A DNA stretch of 64,000 nt from Shimia_B sp038528385 (GCA_038528385.1 JBCBET010000010.1:51308-115307), one strand, 5' to 3'; shown: positions 18,596 to 28,670, numbered from the stretch's first letter. Numbers and translations: made by a program. The notes: generated from the sequence alone by a model not told the origin.

Positions 18596-19737
18596 GCGAA
18601 GCGCGTGGCGTTTTCTTCCATCACCAGCGCGAGCGTTTCGGGCCGGTACTCCGGCACGCCCCGCACACGTTCTGGGACGCTCGGGTGCACGTCGTCGATA
18701 TCCTCCGGACCCTCGCGCCATTCGAGCAGGCTTCGCGCCACATCGTAGACACCGGGCGCGGAGCCCGCATTCCCCTCCTCGAGGGGGTTCGGCAGGCTGA
18801 AGGCGGCGGTGCTTTTGGTCTGGAGCCCACGCTCCTTTGCGCCCTCGAGCACCCAATCGCGAGCGATGGCCACGAGCCCGTGCATCTCCGAGGAGCCTCC
18901 GACGACGCCGTGATTGCCGATGAACCAGAGCTGCTGAAACGGCCGCTGATCGCCGGTCGTCCCCTGGTTCAGGCCGAGGCTCTCGGTTCCGTCGGGCCGC
19001 CGATGGGGGCCGAGATTGCTCCAGAGCGAGGGCTTGAAGAGCACGCGCCGCTCATCGAGCGCGACGGCATGGCGCGCAGCGGAGACCATGCTGGAGAGGT
19101 CCGTATCGTGGAACTGGTAACGTCGGTTAAAGAACTTGGCGACGCGCCCGAGAAGCGGCTCCGGAAGCCCGAGGGAACCCACCGTGTCCCAGACGCCGAG
19201 GAAGGAGACATTGACCATGTGCGCCTCGCCCGTGCGGCTATCGAGGTCGGCCTTGGACGTGGCAAAACGAGGGCTCAGCTTCTTTCTTTCCGCGATGATA
19301 TGCGGTTTGTCCGGGGCGTTTTCCGGCCCGCCTCGACGGTAGAGGCGGAAGGCCGTGTTCATGGTCAAGAGGTTCAGCTTCTCCTTTTCCATGATCCCGC
19401 ATTTGCGGATCATGCCCACGAGCGAGCGCGCCGTATAGGCGCCGCGGGAGAAGCCGAAGACCATGATCCGGTCGCCCGGTTCGTAATCCCTAACGATCGC
19501 CTCGTAGCCCTGGCGGATACGCTTGTTCAGACCCCAGCCGAAGGCGCCGCCGCCGATCTTGTTGACCAGCGTGCGAAGCGCGCCGCCGGCCTTTCCCGCC
19601 CCCACGCCGCTGATATAGATCGTGTGTTGCGTGTCGGTGGCAGCGGCGGCCTTGAAGCATTCATCGACGTTGGTGGGCTCCGGGATCGTGGGCGAATTCC
19701 ACGTCCCGTCGCAAAAGATGGCAATGATCTTGGACAT
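18592..19737 (-). CDS. DUF2235 alpha/beta-hydrolase-like protein
   Basis: Encodes 381 residues. The N-terminus IIAIFCDGTWN and the nucleophile elbow GFSRGAYTARSLVGMI are the DUF2235 signatures. This family includes phospholipase-like effectors of type VI secretion as well as stand-alone cytoplasmic proteins. No signal peptide and no secretion genes are nearby, so a housekeeping lipase/esterase role or an unknown role is as likely as an effector role. WDTVGSLGLP and GNHGVVGGS are the other conserved blocks. Confidence 0.85.
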   Translation of the reverse strand: MSKIIAIFCDGTWNSPTIPEPTNVDECFKAAAATDTQHTIYISGVGAGKAGGALRTLVNKIGGGAFGWGLNKRIRQGYEAIVRDYEPGDRIMVFGFSRGAYTARSLVGMIRKCGIMEKEKLNLLTMNTAFRLYRRGGPENAPDKPHIIAERKKLSPRFATSKADLDSRTGEAHMVNVSFLGVWDTVGSLGLPEPLLGRVAKFFNRRYQFHDTDLSSMVSAARHAVALDERRVLFKPSLWSNLGPHRRPDGTESLGLNQGTTGDQRPFQQLWFIGNHGVVGGSSEMHGLVAIARDWVLEGAKERGLQTKSTAAFSLPNPLEEGNAGSAPGVYDVARSLLEWREGPEDIDDVHPSVPERVRGVPEYRPETLALVMEENATRFA

Positions 19738-19768
19738 CGGGAAAACCTCAGGTTGAAATACCCGAAGT

Positions 19769-21196
19769 CTAACTCCCGTGAGGTTTCTTGCCTAGATGCT
19801 TGCGCAGCCGGGAGGGGGTGGATTTCTTCCGGTTCTTGAAGGGATTGTCGCGCCCCTGGCCGCGCATCGTGAGGCGGATGGGCGTGCCGGGCATGTCGAA
19901 GTCTTCGCGCAAGCCGTTGATAAGATACCGCGAATAGCTCGCCGGGATCTTGTCGGGAGCAGAGCACATGACGACGAAGCCCGGCGGGCGGGTCTTGGCC
20001 TGCGTGGCGTAGCGCAGCTTGATCCGGCGGCCTGCGGGCGCGGGTGGCGGATGCGCCTCCACCATGTCCTCGAGCCAGCGGTTGAGCGCGGCGGTGGGCA
20101 CCCGGCGGTTCCAGATCTCGTGCGCGCGGACCACCGCGGCCTGAAGCCGATCGACCCCGCGCCCCGTCTTGGCGGAGACGGTGACGAGCGGCGCGCCCTT
20201 GAGCTGCGGCAAGAGCCGGTCGAAAGCTTCCTTGAGACCCGCGAGCTTGGCCTGCTTGTCCTCCTCCAGATCCCATTTGTTGACCGCCACGACGACGGCG
20301 CGGCCCTCCCGCTCCGCCAGGTCCGCGATGCGCAGGTCCTGCTGTTCGAAGGGGATCGCGGCGTCGAGAAGGACCACGACGACCTCCGCGAACTTCACCG
20401 CGCGCAGGCCGTCGCCCACCGAAAGTTTCTCAAGCTTTTCCTGCACTTTCGCGCGCTTTCTCATCCCCGCCGTGTCGAAGATGCGCACCGGCGTCCCCGC
20501 CCAGTCCATCGTCACGGAGATCGCGTCGCGGGTAATCCCGGCCTCGGGCCCGGTGAGCAGGCGGTCCTCGCCCAGCATCCGGTTGATGAGGGTCGACTTG
20601 CCCGCGTTCGGGCGGCCCACCACCGCCACCTGCAGCGGGCGATCCGGGCCCTCGGCCTCCACGTCCACATCGGTCACGGCCTCGTCATCGGGCGCCGCGA
20701 ACATCGCCTCGAAGGGCAGGAGCGCCGCGGCGAGGTCGGCCATGCCCTCCCCGTGTTCGGCGCTGAGCGCGAGCGGCTCGCCGAGGCCCAGGGCATAGGC
20801 CTCCATGAGGCCGTCTTCGGCGGCGCGGCCCTCGGCCTTGTTGCAGGCCAGCACCACGTGTTTGGCCCGCTTTCGCAGGATCTCGGCAAAGGTCTCGTCG
20901 GCGGCCGTCACGCCCGCGCGCGCATCCACGATGAAAAGGCAGATATCGGCCATGTCCACCGCCCGCTCCGTGAGGCGGCGCATGCGGGCCGGCAGGCTTT
21001 CATCCGTGGCCTCTTCGAGGCCGGCCGTGTCGATGACCGTGAAATGGAGATCGCCCAGCCGCCCCGCGCCCTCGCGCAGGTCCCGCGTGACGCCGGGCTG
21101 ATCGTCCACAAGGGCGAGCTTCTTGCCGACCAAGCGATTGAAAAGCGTGGATTTTCCCACATTTGGGCGGCCCACCAGGGCCAGGGAGAAGGACAT
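19769..21196 (-). CDS. der: Ribosome-assembly GTPase Der (EngA)
   Basis: Encodes 475 residues with two tandem GTPase domains: G1 motifs GRPNVGKST (residues 9-17) and GRPNAGKST (about 195), each with DTAG and NKxx partners (CNKAEG; VNKWDL). A C-terminal KH-like domain and basic tail follow. Der acts in 50S subunit maturation. The start at 21196 (MSFSLALVGRPN) is chosen from the family N-terminus although the frame is open further upstream. It is the third gene of a yfgM-bamB-der block. Confidence 0.96.
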   Translation of the reverse strand: MSFSLALVGRPNVGKSTLFNRLVGKKLALVDDQPGVTRDLREGAGRLGDLHFTVIDTAGLEEATDESLPARMRRLTERAVDMADICLFIVDARAGVTAADETFAEILRKRAKHVVLACNKAEGRAAEDGLMEAYALGLGEPLALSAEHGEGMADLAAALLPFEAMFAAPDDEAVTDVDVEAEGPDRPLQVAVVGRPNAGKSTLINRMLGEDRLLTGPEAGITRDAISVTMDWAGTPVRIFDTAGMRKRAKVQEKLEKLSVGDGLRAVKFAEVVVVLLDAAIPFEQQDLRIADLAEREGRAVVVAVNKWDLEEDKQAKLAGLKEAFDRLLPQLKGAPLVTVSAKTGRGVDRLQAAVVRAHEIWNRRVPTAALNRWLEDMVEAHPPPAPAGRRIKLRYATQAKTRPPGFVVMCSAPDKIPASYSRYLINGLREDFDMPGTPIRLTMRGQGRDNPFKNRKKSTPSRLRKHLGKKPHGS

Positions 21197-21260
21197 GACT
21201 GCACTCGTCGCGGGCGTGAGCCCGTGCCTTACACCGCCCGGGGCGCGGGGAAAAGCGTCC

Positions 21261-22622
21261 TCAGCGGTAGGAGAGCAGCGTGCCGCGCTTCGACACGACA
21301 TAGAGCGCGTCACCGGCCACTACGGGCGCCGTGGCCGCGCCACCCGGGATCGCGGTGGCGAAGGTCTGCCTGCCGCTAGCCGGGTCGAAGGCGCGAAGTT
21401 GGCCGTCGGAGGATGCGAGCCAAAGCCGCCCGCCCGCCAGAACCGGCCCGAGATGGGCAAACACCGTGCGCTGCCGCCGGGCGCGGGTCTCTTCAAAGAG
21501 CGGCAGCGGTACGCCCCAGATGCGCGTGCCGGTCGCGGCGTCGAGCCGGAGGAGCTCGTTCTGGTCGGAGACGAAAAAGACCGAGCCGCCGACGACCACC
21601 GGCGTGCTGAGCGTGCCGTCCTGGGCGGTCCAGCGGCGCTCCCCGTCGCCGAGGCTCAGAGCGGCGAGGCGCCCGGCGGGGTTGGCCACGTAAAGGCTCG
21701 ATCCCGCCACGACGGGGTCCGCGGCGATGTCGGAAATGCCGGAATAGGCCACGCCCGCCCGGCTGCCGAGCACGGTGGCCGTCCAGCGCTGCACCCCGCC
21801 GCGCCGGAAGGTGACCACGAGTTCGCCCGACACGAAGGGGAAGATCGCCAGTTCGTCGGTGATCGCGGGCCCCGCGCCGCCGACGTAGCCGGAATTCGAC
21901 GGCGTGCCGTTGATCTGCCAATCGATGCGGCCGGTTTCGGCGTCGATCGCCCAGCCCACGCTGTCGCGGGCCGCCACGTAGAGCCGGCCGTCGAAATAGG
22001 TGGTAGAGGCCCCGCCGAGCGCATCGATATCCTGCGTCCAGAGCTCTGTTCCGGTGGCGGGATCGAGGGCGCGCACCTCGCCGTAGCCGGAATTGACGAA
22101 GAGGGTTCCATCGCCGAAGGCGAGGCCCGCGCTCCCGCCCTGCCCGGCGACCTCGTTCGCGGGCGTCAGGTTCCGTGTCCAGTGCGTCGCCCCCGCCGTG
22201 GAGATGGCGCTCACGCGGCTTTCGGCGTCAACCGTGAAGATGCGTCCGCCGGCCACGACGGGCCGCGCGTTGATGCGCTGCCGGCGGCCATCGCCCGCGC
22301 CGATATCGGCGCTCCATTGCAAGGCAGCGGTGGTGCCGAAACGGGCATGGGGAATGCGATGCAGCCGGTTGCCGCCCGGATGGGTCCAGCTCGCATTGCT
22401 GTCCTGGGCCGGGAGCGAGATGGGGCGCGCGGCGTTTTCGGTGCTCGTGTCCGCGAGGGAGGCCGTGCGGCCGAAGCTCTCTCGATCTCCCACGAGGCGC
22501 GGATCTTCCGCTGCGCAGCCGACGAGGGCGCCGAGAACCAGGGTGAGGGGTGCCAAGCGGGCCCTGAAGGCGACGGGACCCCCCAAACGACGACGACGCT
22601 CCACCACCCTGCGCGCTCTCAC
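21261..22622 (-). CDS. bamB: Outer-membrane assembly lipoprotein BamB-like (PQQ-type propeller)
   Basis: Encodes 453 residues. A lipobox-like LGALVGC near residue 36 predicts a lipoprotein, followed by about eight propeller blades with repeated ALDPATGTELW and RLDAATGTRIW type motifs. BamB supports beta-barrel insertion by the BAM complex. The start is taken as GTG 22620-22622, three bases after the stop of the yfgM-like gene; an internal GTG a few codons later is possible. The order yfgM-bamB-der matches enterobacteria. Confidence 0.88.
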   Translation of the reverse strand: MRARRVVERRRRLGGPVAFRARLAPLTLVLGALVGCAAEDPRLVGDRESFGRTASLADTSTENAARPISLPAQDSNASWTHPGGNRLHRIPHARFGTTAALQWSADIGAGDGRRQRINARPVVAGGRIFTVDAESRVSAISTAGATHWTRNLTPANEVAGQGGSAGLAFGDGTLFVNSGYGEVRALDPATGTELWTQDIDALGGASTTYFDGRLYVAARDSVGWAIDAETGRIDWQINGTPSNSGYVGGAGPAITDELAIFPFVSGELVVTFRRGGVQRWTATVLGSRAGVAYSGISDIAADPVVAGSSLYVANPAGRLAALSLGDGERRWTAQDGTLSTPVVVGGSVFFVSDQNELLRLDAATGTRIWGVPLPLFEETRARRQRTVFAHLGPVLAGGRLWLASSDGQLRAFDPASGRQTFATAIPGGAATAPVVAGDALYVVSKRGTLLSYR

Positions 22623-22624
22623 TC

Positions 22625-23299
22625 TTATTCCGACGGTACGAACCCACTAGCACCCGGGAGAGCACTTGCCAACTCGGGCGTGCCGCCCAGTGCGATGATG
22701 ACCTCGGAGACCCGGCGGCGCTGCACCTGGGAAGCCTCGGCGTCCTGCAGGATGGATTGCAGCGCCGCGATGGCGTCCTCCGTCTCCCCGGCGGCGATGA
22801 GATCGAGGGCGGCCATCTCCTCGGCTACGGTGCGATAGGGGGCGCCGGGCGCGGACAGGGCCGATAGGACCAGCGCGCGCTCCTCCGGGCTCGTCCCGGT
22901 GTCGATGGCCAGGCGCTTGATCTGCGCGAGATCGCGGTAGAGTACCGGGGTGTCGGGATCGGCGGCCAGCGCGGCGAGGATATCCGCCGCCCCGTCGAGA
23001 TCGCCCGCCGACTGGAATTCCGACGCGGCGAGAAAGGCCGCGAGGATGCCGTCCGCATCCGCCAGCGCCTGCGCCCGCGCGCCCGCTGACGGGAGCGTGA
23101 GCGCCGCGTTTATGGCATCGCCGCGGGCCTCCGCCGCGGTTTCGATTGCGGCCTTGCGATATTCGTTCCAGGCCGTGCCGCCCACGAGGGCGATCACCGC
23201 AAGTGCGGCGATCCAGCCATAGCGCCGCAGGAGCGCGGCAAAGCGGTCGCGGCGCAGTTCTTCCTCGACCTCGGCGATGAACCCGTCGGTGTTGCTCAC
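22625..23299 (-). CDS. YfgM-like membrane-anchored TPR protein
   Basis: Encodes 224 residues: a cytoplasmic N-terminus (FIAEVEEELRRDRFAALLRRYGW), one transmembrane helix (about 29-46), then helical tetratricopeptide-like repeats. This is the layout of YfgM, which associates with SecYEG and periplasmic chaperones. The identification is strengthened by its place directly before bamB and der. It is divergent from the RND pump genes across 232 bp. Confidence 0.82.
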   Translation of the reverse strand: MSNTDGFIAEVEEELRRDRFAALLRRYGWIAALAVIALVGGTAWNEYRKAAIETAAEARGDAINAALTLPSAGARAQALADADGILAAFLAASEFQSAGDLDGAADILAALAADPDTPVLYRDLAQIKRLAIDTGTSPEERALVLSALSAPGAPYRTVAEEMAALDLIAAGETEDAIAALQSILQDAEASQVQRRRVSEVIIALGGTPELASALPGASGFVPSE

Positions 23300-23531
23300 G
23301 GACCGTCTTCCCTCTCCGCATTCCCTGCACGCCCCCTTAGCCCGGCACCGGACCCGCTCTCAAGGCGAAAGGCGCGGACACGCTTACATCACTGTGCGGA
23401 AAATCGCGCGCCACGTGACGTGCTTTTCCTTGCGGAAAGGCGCCGAGACGCATAGTTCATTTCGGGGTGAGCCTGCCACGCGCCACATTTTCGTGCAGAC
23501 GGAGTGGCAGCTCGTTGAGAGAGACGATCCC

Positions 23532-24815
23532 ATGCGTGTTTTGCCGATCCTCACTGCACTTTTCGTGGTTGCCGCGCTTTATCTCCTCGTCTTCGAGCGT
23601 GATCTGATCACGGGCGGGTCGCCGGAGGAGGCCGACGCGACGCTGGAGACCGTCTCCGACACCGAAAGCACTGGGTCCGAAAGCGCTGGGTCCGAAAGCG
23701 CTGGGTCCGAAAGCGCCGACGCCAACATCCCGGGCACCGAAGATGCGCGCATCGCGGTCGTGGTGCAGCCCTCCACCGCGCGCACGATCGACAACGCCGT
23801 CGCGGTGCGCGGGCGCACGGAGGCCTCCCGGCAGGTGGACGTGAAGGCGGAAACAACTGGACAGGTCGTGAGCACGCCCCTGCGCCGCGGCGCCTTTGTC
23901 GAGGCGGGGCAACTTCTCTGCGAACTCGATCCGGGAACGCGCAATGCCACGCTTGCGGAGACCCGGGCACGGCTCGCTGAAGCGCAAGCCGGTGTGCCCT
24001 CGGCAGAGGCCCGCGTGAGCGAAGCGCAGGCGGCCCTGGAAGAGGCGCTCATCAACGACAACGCGGCCTCCCGGCTGAGCGAGGACGGCTTTGCCTCCGA
24101 GACCCGGGTGGCGCAGACCCGGGCCCGCGTTCAGGCGGCGCGGTCCTCCGTGCAATCGGCGGAAAGCGGGCTCTCGGCGGCGCAAGCAGCCATCGAAAGC
24201 GCCCAGGCCGCCGTGGCCGCAGCCGCCAAGGAAATCGAACGTCTGAGCATCAAGGCCCCATTCTCCGGACTTCTGGAGAGCGACACGGCGGAGCTCGGCT
24301 CGCTCCTCCAGCCAGGGGTGTCCTGCGCCACGGTGATCCAGCTTGACCCGATCAAGCTCGTGGGCTTCGTGGCCGAAGTGGACGTGGATCGCGTGGAGAT
24401 CAGCGCCCCCGCCAGGGCGGTGCTCGTCTCCGGTCGGGAAGTGACCGGCGTCGTGACCTTCATTTCCCGTCAGGCCGACCCGCTCACCCGCACCTTCCGC
24501 GTGGAGGTCGAGGTGGACAATGCCGACCTGTCGATCCGCGATGGCCAGACAGCCGACATCCTCGTTCGCGCCGAAGGCACCGCCGCGCATCTTCTGCCCG
24601 GCTCCGCGCTCACGCTCAACGCCGAGGGCGATCTCGGCGTGCGCATCGCCGATGCCGAGGACATCACCCGTTTCATCCCCGTCTCCCTCCTGCGCGACAC
24701 GCCCAAGGGCGTGCTGGTCACAGGGCTGGCGGAGACCGCGCGGGTGATCGTGCTGGGTCAGGAATTCGTAACCGACGGCGTCCCGGTGGCGCCCACCGTG
24801 AGAGAGGCCGAATAA
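23532..24815 (+). CDS. RND efflux pump periplasmic adaptor subunit
   Basis: Encodes 427 residues. The N-terminal anchor MRVLPILTALFVVAALYLLVF is followed by a low-complexity serine/glutamate linker, a lipoyl half-motif (VKAETTGQVVSTPLRRGAFV), a long alpha-helical hairpin with alanine-rich heptads, the second lipoyl half and a beta-barrel domain. This is the membrane fusion protein layout (MexA/AcrA type). ATG 23532 is preferred for the anchor. The stop TAA abuts the permease start (TAAATG). Confidence 0.93.
   Translation: MRVLPILTALFVVAALYLLVFERDLITGGSPEEADATLETVSDTESTGSESAGSESAGSESADANIPGTEDARIAVVVQPSTARTIDNAVAVRGRTEASRQVDVKAETTGQVVSTPLRRGAFVEAGQLLCELDPGTRNATLAETRARLAEAQAGVPSAEARVSEAQAALEEALINDNAASRLSEDGFASETRVAQTRARVQAARSSVQSAESGLSAAQAAIESAQAAVAAAAKEIERLSIKAPFSGLLESDTAELGSLLQPGVSCATVIQLDPIKLVGFVAEVDVDRVEISAPARAVLVSGREVTGVVTFISRQADPLTRTFRVEVEVDNADLSIRDGQTADILVRAEGTAAHLLPGSALTLNAEGDLGVRIADAEDITRFIPVSLLRDTPKGVLVTGLAETARVIVLGQEFVTDGVPVAPTVREAE
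23671..23715 (+). repeat. Three perfect 15-bp tandem repeats in the adaptor gene
   Basis: Three identical copies of CTGGGTCCGAAAGCG lie head to tail, preceded by a degenerate fourth copy. They encode a Gly-Ser-Glu-Ser-Ala repeat in the linker between the membrane anchor and the folded domain of the RND adaptor. The unit is a multiple of three, so copy-number change by slippage would alter linker length without breaking the frame. Confidence 0.9.
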
Positions 24816-27800
24816 ATGACTGGTATCGTCGATTGGGCCGCGTCGCGCGCGCGGATGATCCTCGCCTTCATCGTGCTCTCCCTGGTGGTGGGTGGGGTGG
24901 CCTATGCCTTCCTCCCCAAGGAGGGCGAGCCCGATATCGACATCCCGGCCGTCGTCATCTCCATGCCGTTTCAGGGCATTTCGGCCGAGGATTCCGAGAA
25001 GCTTCTGGTCAAGCCCATGGAGACCGAGCTCTCCGATCTCGACGGGCTCGACGCGATGAGCGCGGTGGCGGCCGACGGCTATGCCAACATCATCCTGGAG
25101 TTCGAGTTCGGCTGGGACAAGAGCCAGACGCTGTCCGATGTCCGGGCGGCCATGCAAAAGGCGGAGTCGAACTTCCCCGAAGGCTACGACAGCTACACGA
25201 TCGACGAGCTGAACTTCTCCGAATTCCCGATCATGATCGTGTCCCTCTCTGGCGCCGTGCCGGAACGCACGATGCTACGCGTGGCAAAGGATCTTCAGGA
25301 CCGGATCGAGAGCATGGATGCCGTGCTCGAGGCCGCGCTCACCGGGCAGCGGGAGGAGATGCTCGAGGTCATCATCGATCCGCTACGGCTCGAATCCTAC
25401 AACGTGACCGCGAGCGAGCTCGTGAATGTCGTCGTCAACAACAACCAGCTCATCCCAGCCGGTGAGGTGGAAAGCGACAGCTCGGCCTTCGCCGTCAAGA
25501 TCCCCTCCTCCTTCGACGAGGCCACGGATGTCTATTCGCTGCCCGTGAAAATCAACGGCGACCGCGTGATCACCATGGGCGACATCGCCGAGATCCGCCC
25601 GACCTTCGAGGATGCCACCGGCACTGCCCGGTTCAACGGGGACACGACCATCGCGCTCCAGGTGGTGAAGCGGAAAGGTTTCAACCTCATCGACACCGCC
25701 GACGCCGTGCGCGCCGAGGTGGAAGCGGCGGAGGCTGCGTGGGAGCCCACGCTCCGCGACGCCATCGACGTGACCGTGTCGAACGACCAGTCCCGCGTGG
25801 TGAAATCCATGGTGAGCCAGCTCGAGGGCTCTGTCCTCACCGCGGTCGCGCTCGTCATGATCGTGGTCCTCGCCGCGCTCGGGACGCGGCCCGCGCTCCT
25901 CGTGGGCTTCGCCATCCCCACCTCCTTCCTGCTCTGCTTCGTTTTCCTGGCCATCATGGGCGTGACGGTCTCAAACATCGTCATGTTCGGGCTCATCCTC
26001 GCCGTGGGGATGCTCGTGGACGGCGCCATCGTCGTCGTCGAATACGCCGACAAGCGCATCCGGGACGGGGCCGGCCCCATGGAGGCCTATACCGACGCCG
26101 CCAAGCGCATGTTCTGGCCCATCGTCAGCTCCACGGCGACCACGCTCTGCGCCTTTCTGCCCATGCTCTTCTGGCCCGGCGTGCCGGGCGAGTTCATGGG
26201 GATGCTGCCGGTGACGCTGATCTTCGTCCTGTCGGCCTCGCTCATCGTGGCGCTCGTCTACCTGCCAGTGCTCGGCGGTGTGACGGGCCGCTTCTCGCGC
26301 CTGATCACGACCATCTCCGAGGGGCTCCGCGGCGGGCTGCCCTGGATGGTGCGCGCGGCCCTTGTGCCGGTCACGTTGATGATCACCTTTTTGGGCGCGA
26401 TGCAGCTCCTCAATCCGAGCTACCTCATGGGCAATGGGGCCCCCGAGGGCCTGGCAGCCGCGATCCCGGGCGCCGTCATCTTCCTGATCGGCGCGGTCGC
26501 CACCTCCATCGCCCTCGGCGCGGCGGAGGTCAGGAACCGCGAGCGCCGGGTGCGCTCCGGCCATCACCGCACGCCCTTCGGCCACTTCATCAGGTTCATT
26601 GCCGGCAATCCGATCATGCCCATCGTTGTGATCGGGGCCATCGGGGCGCTCGTCTTCAACGTGTTCCTCTATTTCGGGGCCAACAATAACGGCGTCGAAT
26701 TCTTCGTCGAAAGCGAACCCGAGCAGGCCATCGTCTATGTCCGCGCCCGCGGGAACCTCTCGCTTGAGGAAAAGGACGCCGTCCTCAAGGACGTGGAAGA
26801 GGTGCTCCTGCGCCACGAGGGCGTGGACAGCACCTTCGCCTTCGCCGGCGAAGGCGGGCTTAACTCCAACACCGGCGGCGCGTCGAGCCCGCTCGACACC
26901 ATCGCCCAGGCCCAGATCGAGCTCATCCCCTGGGAGGACCGCCCCGTCGTGAACGGTCAGGCGGAGATCTTCGGGATCATCCCGTTCCAGACCAACGCCG
27001 TGGACCCGGATTTCGACGGCGACCGCGTGCTCGAAGAGCTCGAGGCCGACCTCGCGCGCATCCCCGGCATCTATACCGAGACGCTGAACCTCGCCCAGGG
27101 CCCGGCCACGGGCAAGCCTGTCCACCTGCGCATCCGCGGCGACGATTTCGAGGAGCTCACCGCCGCCATCAACGCCGCGCGGGCGGAGTTCGAGGCCACG
27201 CCGGGCCTCATCCTCATCGAGGACAGCCTGCCGCTGCCCGGCATCGACTGGCAGATCAACGTGGACGTGGAAAAGGCCGGCCGCTACGGCGCGGACGTGG
27301 CCACCGTGGGCGGCATGGTGCAGCTCGTCACGCGCGGCATCCTCCTCGACACCTACACCCCCGATGGCTCGGACGACGAGAACGAGATCCGCGTGCGCCT
27401 GCCCGAGGAAGACCGCGTGCTCAGCACGCTCGACACATTGAAGGTGCGTACCAACCAGGGCCTCGTTCCGCTGTCGAACTTCGTGACGCGGGAGCCCGTG
27501 GCGAAGCTCGGCCTCATCAACCGGATCGATCAGAAACGCTTCTACAACGTGAAGGCGGACGTGCAGTCGGGGATCGAAATCCTTCAACTCTTGCCGCTCG
27601 ACGAAGATGGTGATCCGGTGGAAAGCGGAACGCTCGATGTCGGTTTCGGATACGAAGTGACCGCCGAAGAGGTCGAGGATGACCAGCCATACAACGTCGT
27701 TGTCGTGAAAAAGCGACATTGGCTCGTGCGATGGCTCTTGGGAGACAAAACTACTTATTACAACGTGCCTGAGCCCGCCTCGGAAGTCTCCCTCAGTGAG

Positions 27801-28670
27801 GTCTCGGCCCAACTGGAAGCCGGCAGCGCTACCGCCAGGCTCGTCCCAATGACTGCGAACGAACGGATTGAGAAACTCTCCACCTGGCTAGACACGAACC
27901 CCTTCCCCTCCACGCTGCAATGGGAATGGACGGGCGACCAGGAGGAACAGGAGGAATCCGGCGCCTTCCTCAGCCAGGCCTTCGCGGGCGCGCTGGGCCT
28001 TATGTTCATCATCCTCCTCGCGCAGTTCAACAGCTTCTACAACGCAACGCTCGTGCTCCTGGCCGTGATCCTCTCCACCACGGGGGTGCTCATCGGGATG
28101 CTGGTGATGAACCAGCCTTTCTCGATCATCATGACGGGCACGGGGATCGTGGCCCTCGCGGGCATTGTGGTGAACAACAACATCGTGCTCATCGACACCT
28201 ACCAGGAATACTCCCGCTACATGCCGCGGATCGAGGCCATCGTGCGCACGGCGGAGGCGCGCATCCGCCCCGTGCTCTTGACCACGATCACCACCATGGC
28301 GGGCCTCGCGCCCATGATGTTCGGCCTCTCGCTCGACTTCATCGGGGGCGGCTACACCGTCGAGAGCCCCACGGCGCTCTGGTGGATCCAGCTTGCCACG
28401 GCGGTGGTCTGGGGTCTCGGCGTGGCGACCGTGCTCACGCTCGTCTTCACGCCCTCCATGCTCGCCCTTCGGGTCTGGGCCACGACCTACGTGCTTTGGT
28501 TCGCCCGACTACTCGCGCGGCTCTCCTTCGGGCGCGGCAGCCGCGCCGCGCGGGACTGGGCTCTGAAACGTGAGGCACGGCGGATCAAATCCCCCGAAAT
28601 CCTGTGGGACGAGGAGCCCGCAACGCTCCCCGACGTTCCCGGCCTCACCCCGCTCAAGGCGGCGGAGTAA
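24816..28670 (+). CDS. RND efflux pump inner-membrane permease, enlarged
   Basis: Encodes 1284 residues, about 250 more than a usual AcrB/MexB-type permease. The canonical parts are present: N-terminal helix ARMILAFIVLSLVVGGVAYAFLP, the GMLVDGAIVVVEYADKRI segment of the central helices, and LLAQFNSFYNATLVL with GIVALAGIVVNNNIVLIDTY in the second half. Extra material includes two added hydrophobic segments (about residues 508-580) and a charged insert near 925-1010 (codons at 27590-27840) that is visibly less GC-rich. The substrate is unknown. It forms an operon with the adaptor; no outer-membrane factor gene follows. Confidence 0.92.
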   Translation: MTGIVDWAASRARMILAFIVLSLVVGGVAYAFLPKEGEPDIDIPAVVISMPFQGISAEDSEKLLVKPMETELSDLDGLDAMSAVAADGYANIILEFEFGWDKSQTLSDVRAAMQKAESNFPEGYDSYTIDELNFSEFPIMIVSLSGAVPERTMLRVAKDLQDRIESMDAVLEAALTGQREEMLEVIIDPLRLESYNVTASELVNVVVNNNQLIPAGEVESDSSAFAVKIPSSFDEATDVYSLPVKINGDRVITMGDIAEIRPTFEDATGTARFNGDTTIALQVVKRKGFNLIDTADAVRAEVEAAEAAWEPTLRDAIDVTVSNDQSRVVKSMVSQLEGSVLTAVALVMIVVLAALGTRPALLVGFAIPTSFLLCFVFLAIMGVTVSNIVMFGLILAVGMLVDGAIVVVEYADKRIRDGAGPMEAYTDAAKRMFWPIVSSTATTLCAFLPMLFWPGVPGEFMGMLPVTLIFVLSASLIVALVYLPVLGGVTGRFSRLITTISEGLRGGLPWMVRAALVPVTLMITFLGAMQLLNPSYLMGNGAPEGLAAAIPGAVIFLIGAVATSIALGAAEVRNRERRVRSGHHRTPFGHFIRFIAGNPIMPIVVIGAIGALVFNVFLYFGANNNGVEFFVESEPEQAIVYVRARGNLSLEEKDAVLKDVEEVLLRHEGVDSTFAFAGEGGLNSNTGGASSPLDTIAQAQIELIPWEDRPVVNGQAEIFGIIPFQTNAVDPDFDGDRVLEELEADLARIPGIYTETLNLAQGPATGKPVHLRIRGDDFEELTAAINAARAEFEATPGLILIEDSLPLPGIDWQINVDVEKAGRYGADVATVGGMVQLVTRGILLDTYTPDGSDDENEIRVRLPEEDRVLSTLDTLKVRTNQGLVPLSNFVTREPVAKLGLINRIDQKRFYNVKADVQSGIEILQLLPLDEDGDPVESGTLDVGFGYEVTAEEVEDDQPYNVVVVKKRHWLVRWLLGDKTTYYNVPEPASEVSLSEVSAQLEAGSATARLVPMTANERIEKLSTWLDTNPFPSTLQWEWTGDQEEQEESGAFLSQAFAGALGLMFIILLAQFNSFYNATLVLLAVILSTTGVLIGMLVMNQPFSIIMTGTGIVALAGIVVNNNIVLIDTYQEYSRYMPRIEAIVRTAEARIRPVLLTTITTMAGLAPMMFGLSLDFIGGGYTVESPTALWWIQLATAVVWGLGVATVLTLVFTPSMLALRVWATTYVLWFARLLARLSFGRGSRAARDWALKREARRIKSPEILWDEEPATLPDVPGLTPLKAAE

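Noticed and set aside
18592..19737. Type VI secretion effector
   Set aside because: DUF2235 proteins can be effectors, but no Hcp, VgrG, PAAR or immunity-like gene is near and no export signal is seen.
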